Source of the DNA: Prevotellaceae bacterium UBA5903
Lineage (GTDB): Bacteria; Bacteroidota; Bacteroidia; Bacteroidales; Bacteroidaceae
Assembly: GCA_002431845.1 (NCBI GenBank)
Contig: DJEH01000075.1
Coordinates: 11,547-26,370, forward strand
Direction of reading: 5' to 3'
DNA: 14,824 nucleotides
The notes under the pieces are model-generated. The model did not search any database. It was not told the origin of the DNA and was given only the letters and a program-made list of their open reading frames with translations. Within the stretch, counting starts at the first letter, position 1. Each line of letters begins with the position of its first letter. Made by a program: the position numbers and the translations under genes. Of the stretch, positions 1-5,386 are shown piece by piece.

Positions 1-7
1 CATATCA

Positions 8-56
8 ATTAATGTAGGACATAATTATATAAATTAATTTTGAATACCTACTTAAT
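8..56 (-). terminator. Imperfect hairpin just downstream of cca
   Basis: Bases 8-12 (ATTAA) can pair with 52-56 (TTAAT) and 14-18 (GTAGG) with 47-51 (CCTAC), with base 13 bulged. This makes a 10-bp stem only four bases beyond the cca stop on the minus strand. No clear U-tract follows, so a role as transcription end or mRNA 3' stabiliser is inferred. The stem overlaps one arm of the 24-bp inverted repeat. Confidence 0.3.
30..53. repeat. Left arm of 24-bp inverted repeat flanking cca
   Basis: The 24 bases at 30-53 are the exact reverse complement of 1786-1809. The arm contains TAATTTTG (35-42, plus strand), which fits the Bacteroidota -7 box TAnnTTTG. The match stops abruptly on the outer side and continues only imperfectly through the AT-rich bases next to cca. 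Confidence 0.8.
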
Positions 57-59
57 ATA

Positions 60-1499
60 TTATGGCTCTGCCACAAGCGAAAGTCCCATTTGCTTGGCTC
101 TTTCAATAACAAACTGAAGAGCTGGTTGGCGCTCGTTGGGAATTTTACCATCAAGTATCGCGTCTTTTAGTGCACTCTTTAGTGCACCCACTTCGCGACA
201 AGGAGTGAGGTTAAACATGTGCATAATTTCGTCGCCATCAACGGGTGGTTGAAAGTTGCGTATGCGGTCTTTCTCTTCAATATCAACGAGCTTTTGGCGT
301 ACAATCTTAAAGTTGTGTAGAAAGTTCTGCTTGCGTTGTTCGTTCTTGCTTGTCACGTCGGCTTCGCAAAGAAGCATAAGGTCGTCAATATCGTCGCCAG
401 CCTCAAATAACAAACGGCGTACGGCGCTATCCGTAACAATATCGTCGGCTATAGCAATGGGACGCATATGTAGTCCTACAAGTTTAGCCACATACTTCAT
501 ACGCTCATCAAGGGGCAATTTCATCCGTCGGAAGAGCGGTTTAATCATCTTCTCACCCAGATAGTTGTGGTTGTGAAAGGTCCATCCGATGTTAGGCTCC
601 CAACGTTTGCTGCGCGGTTTGCCTATGTCATGAAGCAAAGCAGCCCAACGTAAATAGAGTTTATCACTATTTTTTGCCACGGTATCAAGCACCTCAAGCG
701 TGTGGTAAAAGTTGTTCTTGTGCGACTTGCCATTACGTGTTTCCACATTGTCGAGCGCTGCCACCTCGGGCAATATAAGTTCGAGCAATCCGCAACGTTG
801 CAAATGAACAAAGCCTATAGAGGGTACGGCAGACATCATAATCTTATTGAGTTCGGCAATGATGCGTTCGCCGCTTATTATTTTAATGCGTTCGCGGTTG
901 CGACTCAAAGCATCAAAGGTTTCGTCCTCAATGCTAAAATTTAATTGTGTGGCAAAACGCACACAACGCATCATGCGCAGAGGGTCGTCGCTAAAGGTTA
1001 TGTCGGGGTCAAGCGGAGTGGCAATGATACCATCTTCAAGGTCGAGCAAACCATCAAAAGGGTCTACAAGCTCGCCCAAGCGGTTGGCATTTAAGCACAC
1101 TGCCATGGCATTAATCGTAAAGTCACGTCGGTTTTGATCGTCTTCGAGTGTGCCATCCTCTACAATGGGTTTACGCGAATCGTGCGTATAGCTCTCTTTG
1201 CGAGCACCAACAAATTCAACCTCGTGGTTGTGCCATTTAACTTGTGCTGTACCGAAGTTACGAAACACTGAGAGGTGTGCTCCACGTCCGAGTCGCTTTG
1301 TAAAAGCTTCGGCTATTTTAATGCCACTACCCACTACTACAACATCAATATCATTGGTGGGACGCTCTAAGAATAGGTCGCGCACATATCCCCCCACAAG
1401 GTAACATTCAAGCGATAGTTCATCAGCAACCTCTGTTAGTTTATGAAAGAGGTTTGTATCAATTTTATGCTTAATTTCTTCTTTAGTGAGAATTTTCAT
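60..1499 (-). CDS. cca: CCA-adding tRNA nucleotidyltransferase with HD domain
   Basis: This 479-residue protein adds or repairs the 3' CCA end of tRNAs, using CTP and ATP, in the cytoplasm. The class II nucleotidyltransferase head is plain: GGYVRD at residues 36-41, the metal-binding pair in NDIDV (D50, D52), RRDFTINAM at 124-132, and DPLRMMRCVRFA at 172-183. The ERIIAEL segment at 211-217 belongs to the neck domain. A C-terminal HD phosphohydrolase domain follows, with H266 and HDIGK at 290-294. This head-plus-HD architecture is normal for Bacteroidales, where the gene is often annotated as an HD domain or poly(A) polymerase family protein. The ATG at 1499 is well placed relative to the GGYVRD motif. 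The gene stands alone, with 24-bp inverted repeats on both sides and a hairpin in its leader. The family is certain. Whether it adds full CCA or only part cannot be read from sequence, but only one such gene is visible here. Confidence 0.95.
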   Translation of the reverse strand: MKILTKEEIKHKIDTNLFHKLTEVADELSLECYLVGGYVRDLFLERPTNDIDVVVVGSGIKIAEAFTKRLGRGAHLSVFRNFGTAQVKWHNHEVEFVGARKESYTHDSRKPIVEDGTLEDDQNRRDFTINAMAVCLNANRLGELVDPFDGLLDLEDGIIATPLDPDITFSDDPLRMMRCVRFATQLNFSIEDETFDALSRNRERIKIISGERIIAELNKIMMSAVPSIGFVHLQRCGLLELILPEVAALDNVETRNGKSHKNNFYHTLEVLDTVAKNSDKLYLRWAALLHDIGKPRSKRWEPNIGWTFHNHNYLGEKMIKPLFRRMKLPLDERMKYVAKLVGLHMRPIAIADDIVTDSAVRRLLFEAGDDIDDLMLLCEADVTSKNEQRKQNFLHNFKIVRQKLVDIEEKDRIRNFQPPVDGDEIMHMFNLTPCREVGALKSALKDAILDGKIPNERQPALQFVIERAKQMGLSLVAEP

Positions 1500-1521
1500 T
1501 CTTATTTTTTAGTAAATAATG

Positions 1522-1559
1522 CATAAAGGTGTGGCTTTTGCATGGGTCACACCTTTATG
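1522..1559 (-). promoter_or_regulatory. 12-bp perfect stem-loop in the cca leader
   Basis: CATAAAGGTGTG (1522-1533) and CACACCTTTATG (1548-1559) are perfect reverse complements around a 14-base loop. On the minus strand the stem ends 22 bases before the cca ATG. No U-run follows it, which argues against a simple intrinsic terminator. It may be an RNA element controlling cca, or a protein-binding site. The function is inferred; the pairing is seen directly. Confidence 0.55.
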
Positions 1560-1785
1560 AGCGTATAATATGCGCAAAGCATTTTCACTATTAACGCATT
1601 TTATATGCAAAATTACAAATGTTTTTCCATATAGTCTGTTTTTTTTGAATAAAGTGGAAACAATGTCAAGCATTAAGGGATTAACAGATATAGTAAAGCC
1701 CATTAGCTAATTAAAGATGTGCTTAATCTTGCCAATGGTTTATTAAAAATAGTTTTACCATTTCTCATTTTACCATTTGATATAT

Positions 1786-1809
1786 AAGTAGGTATTCAAA
1801 ATTAATTTA
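1786..1809. repeat. Right arm of 24-bp inverted repeat flanking cca
   Basis: Exact reverse complement of 30-53. It lies 287 bases upstream of the cca start and 37 bases beyond the open continuation of the four-helix gene. It carries TAATTTTG on the minus strand (1804-1797), facing cca. Confidence 0.8.
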
Positions 1810-1845
1810 ATCATTCCCTCATGTTTGGTCATTATATGCAATTAT

Positions 1846-1920
1846 TTAAAATCCTCTCTGCTTGCGTCGTTCGTTGTACATTTGTTCCTTTATTCCCCCG
1901 TTGTCCTTGAAATATTTTTT
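1846..1920 (-). other. In-frame continuation beyond the TAG of the four-helix gene
   Basis: Read in the same minus-strand frame after the TAG at 1923-1921, the sequence stays open for 24 codons to a TAA at 1848-1846. It encodes KKYFKDNGGIKEQM followed by YNERRKQRGF. From memory, members of the four-helix-suffix family end in a basic tail of the type DFL-x-x-GG(I/F)REQM followed by an arginine-rich stretch, which this matches closely. I therefore read it as the lost or read-through C-terminus of the upstream gene rather than random DNA. Confidence 0.65.
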
Positions 1921-2409
1921 CTACCATTCTATCAGTCCTTTTATCATTACATCAGTTTGAAGTATTAGCGTAATGGCTATATTGCATATTGTTTCGGCCG
2001 ACCGCTCTGCTATTTTCTGTGTGTAATCTTCTGGAGCATTGTGTGTGCGGCAGTAACGGCGTGTTTGCTCCGCCTTAGGCGAATTAATGGACCACAATTC
2101 CAAGCCATGCACACGCAGATAATCCTTATAATCCTCTAATAGTTCGTGCAAGCTGGCACGATTTACATTGGTGAGTTTTATTTCCATCTCGGTAGATGTG
2201 ATGCCGTCGATATTTCCCTCTACAATATTCTGCTTACCCGATCGCGCTGCCTGTATCATTTGGTCTATGGTGCGGTCACCACGTTCTAAATACTTGTGAG
2301 TAAAGTAGTAGGTAATGTCGTAGATAATGACAGCCTTCTTATAGCAAACAAGCGTGGTATAGTCCTTGCCTTGGCGGAGGAATTGTTTGTCAACGGGGTG
2401 CTTTTCCAT
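1921..2409 (-). CDS. Four-helix-bundle suffix family protein, probably truncated by an in-frame TAG
   Basis: The family is common in Bacteroidales genomes and has no defined biochemical role; it belongs to the broad group of small helical proteins once called S23-like. The signature is clear: DKQFLRQGKDY near the start, then YDITYYFTHKYLERGDRT and IDQMIQAARSGKQNIVEGN, followed by KLTNVNRASLHELLEDY. I chose the ATG at 2409 (MEKHPVDKQF) because relatives begin about ten residues before FLRQ. An in-frame ATG at 2454 would add 15 residues translated from the palindromic repeat zone and is less likely. The frame ends at TAG (1923-1921) after LIEW, giving 162 residues, yet the expected basic tail continues in frame for 24 more codons. 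The gene may be a slightly truncated allele, a sequencing error, or a readthrough case. The family call is firm; the function is unknown. Confidence 0.8.
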   Translation of the reverse strand: MEKHPVDKQFLRQGKDYTTLVCYKKAVIIYDITYYFTHKYLERGDRTIDQMIQAARSGKQNIVEGNIDGITSTEMEIKLTNVNRASLHELLEDYKDYLRVHGLELWSINSPKAEQTRRYCRTHNAPEDYTQKIAERSAETICNIAITLILQTDVMIKGLIEW

Positions 2410-2452
2410 AAAAGAGTATTTTAGGGGGTATGTTGTTATGCTTATTGAATTC

Positions 2453-2516
2453 ATTATGCATATTATGCATATTGGGCATAATAGACCTAATAGGCATAAA
2501 AGGTATATTATGCCTA
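2453..2516. repeat. Cluster of TTATGC/GCATAA palindromes upstream of the four-helix gene
   Basis: ATTATGCAT occurs twice in tandem (2453-2461 and 2462-2470), followed by a related ATTGGGCAT (2471-2479). TAGGCATAA (2491-2499) and TTATGCCTA (2508-2516) then form a 9-bp inverted repeat with an 8-base spacer. The cluster lies 44-107 bases before the preferred start of the four-helix gene, within its probable 5' leader or promoter. It may be an operator array or an RNA hairpin series. The repeats are seen directly; the role is inferred. Confidence 0.6.
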
Positions 2517-2567
2517 CTAATGGCTAATAAACCCTTCAAGCTTAATGCGATATCATGCTTTGCAACA

Positions 2568-2575
2568 CAAATATA
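2568..2575 (-). promoter_or_regulatory. Candidate -7 box for the four-helix gene
   Basis: On the minus strand these bases read TATATTTG, matching TAnnTTTG. A TTG at 2595-2593 lies 17 bases upstream, shorter than the usual 19-21 spacing. Initiation here would give a leader of roughly 150 nt that includes the palindrome cluster. Confidence 0.35.
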
Positions 2576-2725
2576 CGATAATAAGTAATACACAACAGCA
2601 CGCTTCGTCAATTTATTCATAGTTTTTTATTATGTGCTTGCCATTTTGTAAATGTTTATCAACATTTTAAGGTTTATGAGCATTCAAAAAGGCAACCCTA
2701 CAAAGAACACCTTAGAATAACGCAT

Positions 2726-2769
2726 AAAAAACATCCTCATGAGGAAGAATTTTCATGAGGATGTTTTTT
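2726..2769. terminator. Strong bidirectional terminator after ompH
   Basis: Bases 2726-2742 pair perfectly with 2753-2769 to give a 17-bp stem with a 10-base loop. The core is ACATCCTCATGA, flanked by six A on the left and seven T on the right, so it can act as an intrinsic terminator in either direction. It lies 26 bases past the ompH stop on the minus strand and most likely ends that transcript. Confidence 0.9.
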
Positions 2770-2795
2770 TGCAAATACTTATTTGTTGAGCATGA

Positions 2796-3413
2796 TTATT
2801 TATTTTGTCCAGCCTTATAGCTCTTGTTAAGTCCTTCAATAACATCGTTAGTGATGTCGATAGAAGGGTCAGAGTATAGCACGTTGTCGCCGCTTTTGCT
2901 GATGATAACTTTAAATCGTCCATCGCTATTGTATTCTTTAAGAAAAGCTGCAATGTCTTTGCGAAGTTTCGACTGGTAGTTCTCAGTAGCCTTGCTCATT
3001 TCGCTCTCAATACGCTCTTGAAAGCTCTGCAAAGCCTGTTGTTGCTTTTGCAATTGAGCCTGTGCAGTTTGTGCCTCTTGCTGCGAAGTGAATGCGCCCG
3101 ACTGCATTTTCTTTTGGAAACTAGCCAATGCATTTTGCAAGGCTTGACCTTTGGCATTGAGCTGCTGACGATACGAATTTTGCTTGGCCTCGAGAGCTTT
3201 TAGCCCATCTTTGCAATATTGCGATTGAGCTGCCAAGGTGTCGATGTCTACCACGGCTACTGTTCCGCTTACGCCATTTGATGCAGCAGCGGCTTTGGGT
3301 AAGCCATTTGATTTTACTTGTTGTGAAGGCTCTTTCTTGTTACACGAGATTGTGGTGGTTGCTGCAATGCCTGTGGCTAACACGAGCATGGCAAGAGATG
3401 AAAAATGCTTCAT
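2796..3413 (-). CDS. OmpH/Skp-family lipoprotein chaperone-like protein
   Basis: Skp/OmpH proteins are periplasmic chaperones that hold outer-membrane proteins between coiled-coil arms. This 205-residue member begins with a lipoprotein signal whose lipobox is TISC, giving an acylated Cys24 followed by NKKE, so it is probably membrane-anchored rather than soluble. The Skp signature follows: the GTVAVVDIDTL strand, then a long Gln/Ala/Lys-rich coiled coil at about residues 65-150 (many Q repeats such as QKQQQALQ), then the closing domain FKVIISKSGDNVLYSDPSIDIT. The start is the ATG at 3413. A TTG two codons upstream is unlikely, because it would overlap the stop of the preceding small gene. That gene ends two bases before this ATG, which suggests co-transcription and translational coupling. 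A strong terminator follows. Several OmpH paralogues are usual in Bacteroidales, so this need not be the main Skp. Confidence 0.88.
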   Translation of the reverse strand: MKHFSSLAMLVLATGIAATTTISCNKKEPSQQVKSNGLPKAAAASNGVSGTVAVVDIDTLAAQSQYCKDGLKALEAKQNSYRQQLNAKGQALQNALASFQKKMQSGAFTSQQEAQTAQAQLQKQQQALQSFQERIESEMSKATENYQSKLRKDIAAFLKEYNSDGRFKVIISKSGDNVLYSDPSIDITNDVIEGLNKSYKAGQNK

Positions 3414-3415
3414 TA

Positions 3416-3616
3416 TCAAATTCTTTCTTTTATTTGTTTCTTATTACTTATTCTGGCTTCCGCATCTTGCGTTTGCACACAGTGGATGCCACGTTGCCGC
3501 ATGGCTTTGCTTTGGTCTACGTGCGTTTTAACAAAACCGCGACCAAAGAATAGTCTGACTGAAAGCAAGGCTATACAAATAGCCACAATAAATAGGCTTA
3601 GGATAAATATCTTCAT
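3416..3616 (-). CDS. Small single-pass membrane protein upstream of ompH
   Basis: This is a 66-residue hypothetical protein. Residues 3-20 (from IFILSLFIVAICI) form one hydrophobic membrane segment. The rest is polar and includes FVKTHVDQSKAMRQRG, then IHCVQTQDAEAR with a single Cys46, a pattern I recall from small unnamed Bacteroidales proteins. The ATG at 3616 is preferred over one at 3658 because it puts the membrane segment directly at the N-terminus and avoids a lysine-rich extension translated from an A-tract. Its TGA (3418-3416) is two bases from the ompH ATG, the best evidence that it is a real gene in one unit with ompH. A role in cell-envelope biology is inferred only from that neighbour and the membrane segment. 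Confidence 0.72.
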   Translation of the reverse strand: MKIFILSLFIVAICIALLSVRLFFGRGFVKTHVDQSKAMRQRGIHCVQTQDAEARISNKKQIKERI

Positions 3617-3630
3617 ATACTTTTTTTTTG

Positions 3631-3638
3631 TACTTTTG
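3631..3638 (+). promoter_or_regulatory. Candidate pepD promoter (-7 box)
   Basis: TACTTTTG matches TAnnTTTG exactly and is followed by CC, as in many Bacteroidales promoters. I see no good TTTG at the expected -33 position. Use of this box would give pepD a leader of about 135 nt containing the 15-base palindrome at 3651-3665. Confidence 0.45.
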
Positions 3639-3650
3639 CCAAAGTTCGCT

Positions 3651-3665
3651 GTAAACATTGTTTAC
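3651..3665. promoter_or_regulatory. 15-base palindrome between ompH unit and pepD
   Basis: GTAAACATTGTTTAC has 7-bp perfect arms around one central base. It lies in the divergent gap, 34 bases upstream of the small membrane protein start and 117 bases before pepD, a natural position for a dimeric repressor or activator site. A second weaker pair, GTAGCT (3666-3671) with AGCTAC (3692-3697), lies beside it. The regulator is not identifiable from sequence. Confidence 0.4.
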
Positions 3666-3750
3666 GTAGCTCTCAAAATTCTGCCATACGCAGCTACTCT
3701 TGCAGAGCCACTAAGCGAACGTAAATAAGGCTACGTGCCTTAAAACGCAG

Positions 3751-3758
3751 CAAAGTTA
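3751..3758 (-). promoter_or_regulatory. Candidate -7 box for the small membrane protein-ompH unit
   Basis: The minus strand reads TAACTTTG here, matching TAnnTTTG, but no -33 element is evident. Starting here would give a leader of about 130 nt that covers the palindrome. A weaker box, GAACTTTG, lies closer to the gene at 3647-3640. Confidence 0.3.
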
Positions 3759-3782
3759 CACAATTAATTATTATATTACGTT

Positions 3783-5231
3783 ATGAGTAACAGCAATCTT
3801 TTACAGCCAAGCATCGTGTTTGATTGCTTTGCAGAAGTAAATAAAGTGCCACGTCCTTCAAAAAGAGAGGACAAGATGATAGCCTTTTTAAAGGCTTTTG
3901 GTGAGAACTTAGGTCTGCCTACAAAGGTAGATGAAACTGGCAACGTATGCATCAGCAAACCAGCTACTCCGGGCCACGAAAATCGTAAGAAAGTAATTCT
4001 TCAGAGCCATATGGACATGGTTTGCGAAAAGAACAAAGATGTTGATTTTGACTTTGATAAAGACGCTATACAAACCTACATTGATGGCGAATGGATGCGA
4101 GCTAAGGGCACAACCTTAGGCGCAGACGATGGTATTGGTGTGGCAATGGAAATGGCTATACTAAAGTCTAACGATATTGAACATGGTCCTATTGAGTGTG
4201 TGTTTACTCGTGACGAAGAGACTGGACTAACGGGTGCTGTGGGCATGAAGTCGGACTTTATGGATGGCGACTACCTTATAAATCTTGACTCTGAAGACGA
4301 GGGACAAATTTTTGTAAGTTGTGCTGGCGGCGTGCGCACTACAGCCACTTATGCATTTCCTACAGAGGCTATTCCGGCTGACTACTATACCTTTAGCATT
4401 AGCATAAAGGGCTTGATGGGTGGTCACTCAGGCGATGATATTAATAAAAAACGCGCTAACGCCAACAAACTACTTGTGCGCTTCTTAGTTAAAGAAATGC
4501 AAAAGTTCGACCTTCGTTTGGTGGATATTCAGAGTGGCGGTTTGCACAACGCTATTCCACGCGAAGGCCACGCTATTTGTGCCATTCCAATGGACAAGAA
4601 GGATGCTCTACGCGCAGACTTAAACATTTACGAGGCTGAGGTGGCAGAAGAATATGAGGTTACAGAAAAGACAATAGCCTTTAAACTTGAAAGCCACGAG
4701 GGGGCTCAAGTGGCTATGGAACCTGTTGCTATGCGCAAGATGCTATTGTCATTACATGCTGTCCACAATGGTGTATTTGCCATGAGCCAAGACATTGATT
4801 GGCTTGTAGAAACCTCTTCAAACCTTGCAAGCATTCATCTTGAAGGTGACCACGTGACTGTTACAACAAGCCAACGAAGCAGCGTAAGCAGTGCTTGCGA
4901 AAATGTGGCAAGCGTAGTACGTGCGGCATTTGAACTGGGTGGAGCCAAAGTAGTGACCAACGAGGGTTATCCTGGTTGGAAACTTAACCCCAATAGTGAA
5001 ATCGTTAAGATAGCTAAAGAGAGTTATGAACACTTATTTGGCAAGGAGCCACGAATTTTGGCCATCCACGCAGGACTTGAGTGTGGACTTTTCTCAGAGA
5101 AATATCCTAAACTTGATATGGTAAGCTTTGGACCAACCTTACGCGGTGTTCACTCGCCCGACGAACGCTTACTCATCCCCACAGTAAAGATGGTTTGGGA
5201 TCATTTACTTGACATCTTAAAGCGCGTTTAA
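3783..5231 (+). CDS. pepD: Xaa-His dipeptidase (aminoacyl-histidine dipeptidase, M20 family)
   Basis: PepD is a cytosolic di-zinc aminopeptidase that cuts dipeptides, classically carnosine-like X-His substrates, to recycle amino acids. The 482-residue length and all M20 metal and catalytic residues fit: H76 and D78 in SHMDMV, D115 in GADDG, E145 and E146 in DEETG, D169 in INLDSEDEG, and H457 in GVHSPDE. As I recall, the E. coli enzyme uses H80, D82, D119, E149, E150, D173 and H461, so this copy keeps the spacing with a constant shift of four. The lid/dimerisation domain lies between about residues 185 and 390 and begins near GLMGGHSGDDI. The ATG at 3783 directly precedes the conserved N-terminal SIVFDCFAEVNKVPRPS-type segment. 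It is divergent from the ompH unit and upstream of a lipoprotein gene 155 bases away, so co-transcription is uncertain. Confidence 0.95.
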   Translation: MSNSNLLQPSIVFDCFAEVNKVPRPSKREDKMIAFLKAFGENLGLPTKVDETGNVCISKPATPGHENRKKVILQSHMDMVCEKNKDVDFDFDKDAIQTYIDGEWMRAKGTTLGADDGIGVAMEMAILKSNDIEHGPIECVFTRDEETGLTGAVGMKSDFMDGDYLINLDSEDEGQIFVSCAGGVRTTATYAFPTEAIPADYYTFSISIKGLMGGHSGDDINKKRANANKLLVRFLVKEMQKFDLRLVDIQSGGLHNAIPREGHAICAIPMDKKDALRADLNIYEAEVAEEYEVTEKTIAFKLESHEGAQVAMEPVAMRKMLLSLHAVHNGVFAMSQDIDWLVETSSNLASIHLEGDHVTVTTSQRSSVSSACENVASVVRAAFELGGAKVVTNEGYPGWKLNPNSEIVKIAKESYEHLFGKEPRILAIHAGLECGLFSEKYPKLDMVSFGPTLRGVHSPDERLLIPTVKMVWDHLLDILKRV

Positions 5232-5291
5232 TTAAACGAAATAGACGTCAAAATACTTAAACATTCGCTTGAATAAAGAGCGTTTACCAAG

Positions 5292-5362
5292 ATGGATTAA
5301 GCAGTGAAAGAGGAAATGCTTACATCGCAATGTGACGTAGCCTCCTTCGCTCCTTAATCCAT
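5292..5362. promoter_or_regulatory. Large inverted-repeat structure between pepD and the lipoprotein gene
   Basis: ATGGATTAAG (5292-5301) is the exact reverse complement of CTTAATCCAT (5353-5362). Smaller nested pairings fall inside, such as ACAT with ATGT around CGCA and GAGG with CCTC. The structure ends 24 bases before the lipoprotein ATG. It may form a leader hairpin or mark the end of the pepD transcript. No U-run follows it, so the role is open. Confidence 0.4.
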
Positions 5363-5386
5363 TTACTATCATCTAACATTATCTCC

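Larger units (their letters stand above)
1500..1845. other. AT-rich intergenic region upstream of cca
   Basis: I see no convincing gene in these bases; the short open frames have no family features. The region holds a 12-bp stem-loop (1522-1559), a possible minus-strand -7 box reading TAATTTTG (1615-1608) without a clear -33 partner, and the right arm of the 24-bp inverted repeat with a second TAATTTTG (1804-1797). Either box could start cca transcription. Confidence 0.5.
2410..2725. other. Intergenic region upstream of the four-helix gene
   Basis: No believable gene is seen. The part nearest the four-helix gene holds the palindrome cluster at 2453-2516. Farther up is a candidate minus-strand promoter at 2575-2568. 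The remaining bases up to the terminator at 2726 are AT-rich with no feature I can support. A 76-codon open frame on the minus strand across 2390-2620 translates the palindromes and has no family features. Confidence 0.5.

Noticed and set aside
1509..1703. 64-codon open frame upstream of cca
   Set aside because: It spans the leader hairpin, has no recognisable domain, and fits chance in AT-rich DNA.
30..1809. Insertion sequence or transposon bounded by the 24-bp inverted repeats
   Set aside because: The only gene inside is cca, a core gene with no transposase, and I saw no target-site duplication outside the arms.
2390..2620. 76-codon minus-strand open frame overlapping the start of the four-helix gene
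   Set aside because: Its protein is largely a translation of the palindromes (MHNMHNEF), has no family features, and runs into the better-supported gene in another frame.
5225..5238. 14-bp perfect palindrome CGTTTAATTAAACG across the pepD stop codon
   Set aside because: With no loop it cannot form a useful hairpin, it is AT-rich, and it is partly fixed by the coding sequence, so chance is likely.
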